Both the position numbers and the translations under genes were made by a program. Of a DNA stretch of 33,124 bases, positions 28,598 to 33,124 are shown in pieces (position 1 is the first letter of the stretch; each line of letters starts with the position of its first letter). Origin of the DNA: Clostridiales bacterium (lineage in GTDB: Bacteria > Bacillota_A > Clostridia > Oscillospirales > Oscillospiraceae). The notes under the pieces were generated by a model. It was not told the DNA's origin and did no database searches. It saw only the letters and a list, made by a program, of their open reading frames with translations. The DNA lies in the NCBI GenBank assembly GCA_022777455.1, contig JALFGI010000262.1:1-33124 (forward strand), in the 5' to 3' direction.

Positions 28598-30844
28598 TTA
28601 AAGCTCCATTTTCTCCTGCTTTTCCTGCATGTCCTCCGGCTTCAGCAGCGCGCCGGCGGCCGGAATGGCTTTGGTACGGTAACGGCTCTGATTTTCAATT
28701 CCGCTCTGCTCCAGGGCAGTCACAGAACTGAGCACAGCCTTCTTTTTCAAAGAAAGGACTGCCACGCCCTGGGTATTCCGCGTGGTTTTCGGCAGCAGCT
28801 GCGCCGTGGAGAAGATCAGCGCCCGACCGTCGCTGGAGTAAACTGCCATTTGAGCATCGTTCTGAAGGGCGGTGACGGCCACCAGAGGGCTCTTGTCGCT
28901 GTAGGCACCGGTGAGCTTTTTGCGGTTGGTTTTGGTCTCATAGGCGGTCAGAGGTACCTTGGCGGCCTTGCCGTTCTCAAAGAAGAAAATCACAAAGCCT
29001 TTATAATCCCCGGTGAGAACCACACTGCGCACATTTTCACCCGGCTCCATTCCCAGCTTCTGGGGCAGATAATCACCAAGAGCAGACGCTTTGCCGTCCT
29101 CAAAATCGCTGAGGCGGGATTTGTAGCACTGGAACTGGTCCGTAAACACCAGCACATCCGTTCTGTTCGTGGTCTCCTGAGAGAATGCAAGACTGTCGCC
29201 CTCTTTAAACTTTTGCTCGCCGCTCATCCGCAGGGACTGGGCGGTGATTTTCTTGAGGTAGCCTTCTTTGGAGACAAACACGGTAACGGGATAGTCCGGA
29301 ATATTCTCTTCTTCCTCTTCCGGTTCCGCCTCTGCCGCCTGGTAAATAATCTCCGTCTTTCTCGCCTGGCCGTATTTCTTGGAAACCTCCTGCAGCTCCT
29401 GGATGATCACATTTTTCAGCCGACGGGAGCTGTTCAGCGTATCTCTCAGGTCTGCAATTTCCTGTTCCAGCTGACTGATAGCCTTGGTCTGTTTGAGAAT
29501 GTATTCTTTGTTGATGTTGCGCAGCTTGATTTCAGCCACATAATTGGCCTGGATTTCATCAATGCCAAAGCCAATCATCAGATTGGGCACTACTTCGCTC
29601 TCCAGCTCGGTTTCCCGGATGATCCGGATGGCCTTGTCAATGTCCAGCAGAATCCGCTCCAGACCTTTCAGAAGATGGAGTCGCTCCTCCCGCTTGCCGA
29701 TCTGATGGAACAGACGCCGCTTGACACAGTCGATGCGCCAGGCGGTCCACTCTTCCAGGATTTCACCCACGCCCATCACCCGGGGCATTCCGGCAATGAG
29801 GATATTGAAATTGCAGGGAAAGCTATCCTGCAGCGGTGTCATGCGGAAGAGCTTCTGCATCAGCTTATCCGGGTCAACGCCCCGCTTCAAATCGATGGTC
29901 AGTTTCAGACCGCCCAGGTCGGTCTCGTCCCGCATATCGGCAATTTCTTTGATTTTACCTGCTTTGATCAGCTCTGCTACCTTGTCCATGATGACTTCCG
30001 TGGCAGTTGTATAGGGAATCTCGGTGATTTCAATGAGATTACCCTCTTTTTCATAGTGCCACTTTGCCCGGAGCTTGAAGCTGCCCCGGCCGGTGGAGTA
30101 GACCTCCCGGGTGGCCGCCTCGTCAAACAACAGCTCCGCTCCGGTGGAGAAATCCGGGCCGGGAAGGGTTTCCAGAATATCATGGTCCGGATTCTTCATC
30201 AGAGCAATGGCAGTATCACAGACCTCCTTCAGGTTGAAAGAACAGATGTTGCTGGCCATACCCACGGCAATGCCCTGATTGGCGGACACCAGTACGTTGG
30301 GGAAGGTGGTGGGCAGCAGGCTGGGCTCCTTCATAGTGGCGTCGTAGTTATCCACCATGTCCACGGTATCGCTGTCGATGTCCCGGAACAATTCCCCGCA
30401 GATGGGATCCAGTTTCGCCTCAGTGTAACGAGAGGCTGCATAGGCCATATCCCGGGAATAAACCTTGCCGAAGTTACCCTTGGAATCCACGAAAGGGTGC
30501 AGCAGCGTCTCATTGCCCCGGGACAGACGAACCATGGTCTCATAAATGGCAGCGTCACCGTGGGGGTTTAAGCGCATGGTTTGTCCGACGATATTGGCAG
30601 ACTTGGTCCGACCACCGGAAAGCAGCCCCATTTTATACATGGTGTACAGAAGCTTCCGATGGGAGGGCTTGAAGCCGTCGATCTCGGGAATCGCCCGGGA
30701 GACAATGACGGACATGGCGTAGGGCATGTAGTTGAGCTCCAGGGTCTCGGAAATGGCCTGCTCCGTGGTGGAGCCCTGGAGCCCCATCACACCGTCGGTG
30801 TTCACTTTTTTCTTTTTTTCAGGTTCCTGTTTCTTCTTTGCCAT
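28598..30844 (-). CDS. Divergent type IIA topoisomerase subunit A (GyrA/ParC-like)
   Basis: 748-aa DNA-cleaving subunit. The catalytic tyrosine is Tyr140 in AYAASRYTEAKL, with the preceding arginine present. The winged-helix part has FKPSHRKLLYTMY (about 58-70) in place of the usual LKPVHRRIL. The quinolone-determining region reads HGDAAIYETMVRL, so the positions equivalent to E. coli GyrA Ser83 and Asp87 are Ala98 and Glu102. An acidic linker (about 502-515, EPEEEEEN) separates a C-terminal beta-propeller of reduced similarity, in which I see no GyrA box (QRRGGKG), arguing for a relaxing or decatenating enzyme rather than gyrase. It follows the B subunit gene by 23 nt in one operon. Confidence 0.9.
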   Translation of the reverse strand: MAKKKQEPEKKKKVNTDGVMGLQGSTTEQAISETLELNYMPYAMSVIVSRAIPEIDGFKPSHRKLLYTMYKMGLLSGGRTKSANIVGQTMRLNPHGDAAIYETMVRLSRGNETLLHPFVDSKGNFGKVYSRDMAYAASRYTEAKLDPICGELFRDIDSDTVDMVDNYDATMKEPSLLPTTFPNVLVSANQGIAVGMASNICSFNLKEVCDTAIALMKNPDHDILETLPGPDFSTGAELLFDEAATREVYSTGRGSFKLRAKWHYEKEGNLIEITEIPYTTATEVIMDKVAELIKAGKIKEIADMRDETDLGGLKLTIDLKRGVDPDKLMQKLFRMTPLQDSFPCNFNILIAGMPRVMGVGEILEEWTAWRIDCVKRRLFHQIGKREERLHLLKGLERILLDIDKAIRIIRETELESEVVPNLMIGFGIDEIQANYVAEIKLRNINKEYILKQTKAISQLEQEIADLRDTLNSSRRLKNVIIQELQEVSKKYGQARKTEIIYQAAEAEPEEEEENIPDYPVTVFVSKEGYLKKITAQSLRMSGEQKFKEGDSLAFSQETTNRTDVLVFTDQFQCYKSRLSDFEDGKASALGDYLPQKLGMEPGENVRSVVLTGDYKGFVIFFFENGKAAKVPLTAYETKTNRKKLTGAYSDKSPLVAVTALQNDAQMAVYSSDGRALIFSTAQLLPKTTRNTQGVAVLSLKKKAVLSSVTALEQSGIENQSRYRTKAIPAAGALLKPEDMQEKQEKMEL

Positions 30845-30867
30845 ATTCGGTTCCTATCCTCACGTCA

Positions 30868-32853
30868 TCAGGAAATGTCAGCCAATTCCAGATATTTTGC
30901 GCCATTTTCGGCGATGAAGTTCTTCCGTTCATTCAATCCGTCGCCCAGCAGAATATTAAAATAATAGGCGGTGCGTTCCGCATCCTCCGGCATCACCTTT
31001 ATGAGCCGACGGGTTTCCGGGTTCATGGTGGTCATCCACATCATTTCCGGATCGTTCTCGCCAAGACCCTTGGAGCGCTGGATGTTCACCTTCTTGCCTT
31101 CCAGCTCTTTCAAAATCTTTACCTTTTCCTGCTCGTTGTAGGCAAACCAGGTCTTATCCTTGCAGGTAATCTCAAACAACGGTGACTCGGCAATATACAC
31201 ATACCCATCCCGAATCAGCGTGGGGCAGAGACGGTAGATCATGGTGAGGATCAGGGTACGGATCTGGAAGCCGTCGTAGTCCGCATCGGTGCAGATGACC
31301 ACCTTGCTCCACCGCAGCTGGGAAAGGTCGAAGGATGAGAGTTCCTTGGATTTCTTTCCCTGAATCTCCACGCCGCAGCCCAGCACCTTCATCAGGTCGG
31401 TGATGATGGGAGAGGCAAAAATCTTGTTGTAGTCCGCCTTCAGGCAGTTGAGAATTTTACCCCGGACGGGCATGATGCCCTGGAATTCCGCATCCCGGCT
31501 CAGCTTGACGCTGCCCAAGGCGGAATCGCCCTCCACGATGTAGAGCTCCCGGACATTCACGTCCTTGCTGCGGCAGTCTACAAATTTCTGAACACGATTG
31601 GAAATATCAATGTTGCCGGACAGCTTCTTTTTTACATTGGACTTGGTTTTCTCCGCGGATTCTCTGGCCCGCTTGTTCACCAGGATCTGCTCCGCAGCCC
31701 GGTCAGCCTCCTGCTTGTTCTCGATGAACCATACCTGGAGCTGCTCTTTGAAGAAGGCCGTCATGGCGTCCTGGGTGAACTTGGAATTGACAGACTTTTT
31801 AGTCTGGTTTTCAAAGCATCCAATGGTGGAGAAACAGTTGGTCACCATCACCAGGCTGTCCTGGATGTCCTGGAAAATAATTTTGCTCTCGGTTTTGGTG
31901 TACTTGTTATTGTCTCTCAGATATTTATCAAAGGCAGCCGTAAAGCCGGACCGAACCGCCTTGTCCGGGCTGCCGCCGTATTCCAGCCAGGAGGAATTGT
32001 GGTAAAACTCAATGTGAGAAACCTGCTTGGAGAAGCAGAAGGCAGCGGTAATCTTCAGTTTCATCTCCGGCCGATTCTCCGCATCCCGGCCCCGGCGCTC
32101 GGCCTCCCAGTAGACGGGCATGGTAAAGGCATTATCACCCACCATTTCCTCGATATACTGCTTGATACCGTCGGCATAGCAGAACTCCTCCTGCTCGAAT
32201 TTCCCGCCCACCTGGTTGCGGAATTTGAAGGTGACCCCCTTATTCACCACCGCCTGACGGCGCAGCACATCCCTGTAGTATTCCACGGGGATGTTGATGT
32301 CCGTAAACACCTGCTTGTCCGGCTTCCAATGGAACACAGAGCCGGTCTTCTTCCGGTCCGCAGGCTCCTTTTTCAGGCCGCCCACGTTTCTGCCCCGTTC
32401 AAAGTGGAGGTCATACCGATAACCGTCCCGGCGGATGGTGGCATCGAAGAATTCGGAAGCATACTGGGTGGCACAGGAGCCCAGGCCATTCAGGCCCAGG
32501 GAATACTCGTAGTTCTCGCCGTTTTCGCCATACTTGCCGCCGGCGTACATTTCACAGAAAACCAGCTCCCAGTTATAGCGTTTTTCCTTCTCGTTATAGT
32601 CCACAGGACAGCCGCGGCCAAAATCCTCTACTTCAACACTCAGGTCCTCGTAGCGGGTGACAATGATGGTATCACCGTGGCCCTCCCGGGCTTCGTCGAT
32701 GGCGTTTGATAGGATTTCAAATACCGCATGCTTACAGCCCTCCAGATCATCGGAGCCGAAAATGACCGCAGGACGTTTCCGAACCCGGTCCTCTCCCTTC
32801 AGCATGGAGATGCTGGTATTTCCATATTGTTCTTGCTGCTTTTTACTTGCCAT
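30868..32853 (-). CDS. Divergent type IIA topoisomerase subunit B (GyrB/ParE-like)
   Basis: 661-aa ATPase/Toprim subunit partnering the next gene. The GHKL ATPase domain has RKRPAVIFG (usually RKRPGMYIG), EILSNAIDEA with the catalytic Glu, ATP-binding Asn and Asp, DFGRGCPVD, and GLNGLGSCATQYAS (usually GLHGVG). The Toprim domain retains EGDSA (about 438) but continues LGSVKLSRDAEF instead of GGSAKQGRDRKF, and has TDADYDG (about 520) where TDADVDG is usual. All metal-binding acids are kept. The ATG is preceded by AGG and a consensus promoter. The consistent departures suggest a distinct clostridial paralogue, not the housekeeping gyrase, which should lie elsewhere. Confidence 0.9.
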   Translation of the reverse strand: MASKKQQEQYGNTSISMLKGEDRVRKRPAVIFGSDDLEGCKHAVFEILSNAIDEAREGHGDTIIVTRYEDLSVEVEDFGRGCPVDYNEKEKRYNWELVFCEMYAGGKYGENGENYEYSLGLNGLGSCATQYASEFFDATIRRDGYRYDLHFERGRNVGGLKKEPADRKKTGSVFHWKPDKQVFTDINIPVEYYRDVLRRQAVVNKGVTFKFRNQVGGKFEQEEFCYADGIKQYIEEMVGDNAFTMPVYWEAERRGRDAENRPEMKLKITAAFCFSKQVSHIEFYHNSSWLEYGGSPDKAVRSGFTAAFDKYLRDNNKYTKTESKIIFQDIQDSLVMVTNCFSTIGCFENQTKKSVNSKFTQDAMTAFFKEQLQVWFIENKQEADRAAEQILVNKRARESAEKTKSNVKKKLSGNIDISNRVQKFVDCRSKDVNVRELYIVEGDSALGSVKLSRDAEFQGIMPVRGKILNCLKADYNKIFASPIITDLMKVLGCGVEIQGKKSKELSSFDLSQLRWSKVVICTDADYDGFQIRTLILTMIYRLCPTLIRDGYVYIAESPLFEITCKDKTWFAYNEQEKVKILKELEGKKVNIQRSKGLGENDPEMMWMTTMNPETRRLIKVMPEDAERTAYYFNILLGDGLNERKNFIAENGAKYLELADIS

Positions 32854-32893
32854 ATTTCATACCTGCCTAAGCTTGCCATAATAAATCCAGTGT

Positions 32894-32922
32894 ATTATAT
32901 GCAAAAAAGGAAAGAAAGTCAA
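32894..32922 (-). promoter_or_regulatory. Promoter of the topoisomerase operon
   Basis: Minus strand TTGACT (32922-32917), 17-bp spacer, TATAAT (32899-32894), about 40 nt before the start of subunit B. The palindromic repeat at 33012 begins 90 nt further upstream. Confidence 0.82.
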
Positions 32923-33011
32923 GAAATGGGATTTTCCCTTTTGCGCTTCTCATCTTATCATCAGATTGTTGTTTCGTTGTTAAGGCTACACCGCATAATT
33001 CGGCAAGGAAG

Positions 33012-33115
33012 CTCAGCGAGAGATTTTGTGCCAGTTCAAAGTTTCAAAAATGGGGGAATACTGTATGTATTTCCCGTTTTTGGAACTGCAGAAATGGCAC
33101 AAAAGATCCGCTGAG
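33012..33115. repeat. 104-nt near-palindrome, MITE-like
   Basis: The two halves are complementary along nearly their whole length: CTCAGCG (33012-33018) with CGCTGAG (33109-33115), TTTTGTGCCA (about 33024-33033) with TGGCACAAAA (about 33095-33104), and AAAAATGGG (about 33046-33054) with CCCGTTTTT (about 33073-33081), the centre being near 33063. Small offsets show it has diverged. Neither half codes for a credible protein. It may extend past the window edge at 33124. Flanking direct repeats could not be defined. Confidence 0.7.
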
Positions 33116-33124
33116 ATCCGCAGA

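Noticed and set aside
28583..30571. Open frame of 662 codons opposite the topoisomerase A gene
   Set aside because: Lies wholly antisense to a gene with clear catalytic motifs; no family resemblance. It arises from codon bias in the mid-GC gene.
1..33124. Prophage, integrative element, toxin-antitoxin or CRISPR defence island
   Set aside because: No integrase, transposase, portal, terminase, relaxase, cas gene or regularly spaced repeat array is present. Only small non-coding repeats were found.

Overview
The window looks like the chromosome of a low-to-mid GC Bacillota, most likely a gut Clostridia member of the Oscillospiraceae/Ruminococcaceae type. The reasons are AGGAGG-type ribosome binding sites on almost every gene, sigma-A promoters with TTGACA/TATAAT boxes, intrinsic terminators, genes on both strands in short operons, and families typical of that group (DUF436/YwlG, YitT, Tex, COG2509 flavoprotein, a divergent second gyrase-like pair). 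This placement is inferred from gene content; no rRNA or taxonomic marker is present.

Layout. 1-2.5 kb: a strong leftward promoter at the edge, a conserved small protein, and a leftward set of Nudix hydrolase, ParB-like protein and DUF436 protein. 2.5-8.3 kb: rightward detoxification-type genes: a MerR/GyrI-like regulator with its own 19-bp-spacer promoter, a short UvrA paralogue (ABC-F/DrrC-like rather than a complete repair UvrA), an AraC/GyrI-like regulator, and an ABC-2 exporter overlapping it. 8.3-16.8 kb: many GNAT acetyltransferases mixed with a DUF1349 protein, an MBL-fold hydrolase, lipoprotein/secreted proteins and a TipAS-type MerR regulator. 16.8-21.6 kb, leftward: COG2509 flavoprotein, a GNAT with a glycine-rich membrane-like tail, a membrane-anchored Ig/polysaccharide deacetylase and a PfkB (PsuK-like) kinase. 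21.7-25.7 kb, rightward: Tex and a membrane-anchored leucine-rich-repeat protein. 25.7-33 kb, leftward: tRNA-Asp, tRNA-Gly, an ArsB/NhaD-type permease, a second identical tRNA-Gly, YitT, and a divergent type IIA topoisomerase A/B pair.

The most unusual signal is a composite intergenic module present twice (8955-9297 and 15862-16306). Each copy has a leftward promoter-to-terminator unit with no credible protein, ending in a related hairpin and a shared tail of about 60 nt. This is followed by a rightward promoter whose first transcribed bases (GTTGGGCGG) form a small terminator hairpin with a U-tract, just upstream of an accessory gene (DUF1349-GNAT operon in one copy, BltD/SpeG-like GNAT in the other). 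By eye, 57 of 88 bases match without gaps across the promoter/leader block. It looks like a mobile or duplicated regulatory cassette: attenuated promoter plus divergent small RNA or decayed small-peptide gene. A second structure is a 104-nt near-palindrome (33012-33115) upstream of the topoisomerase operon, resembling a MITE.

No CRISPR array, integrase, transposase, prophage gene, rRNA operon or replication origin was found.
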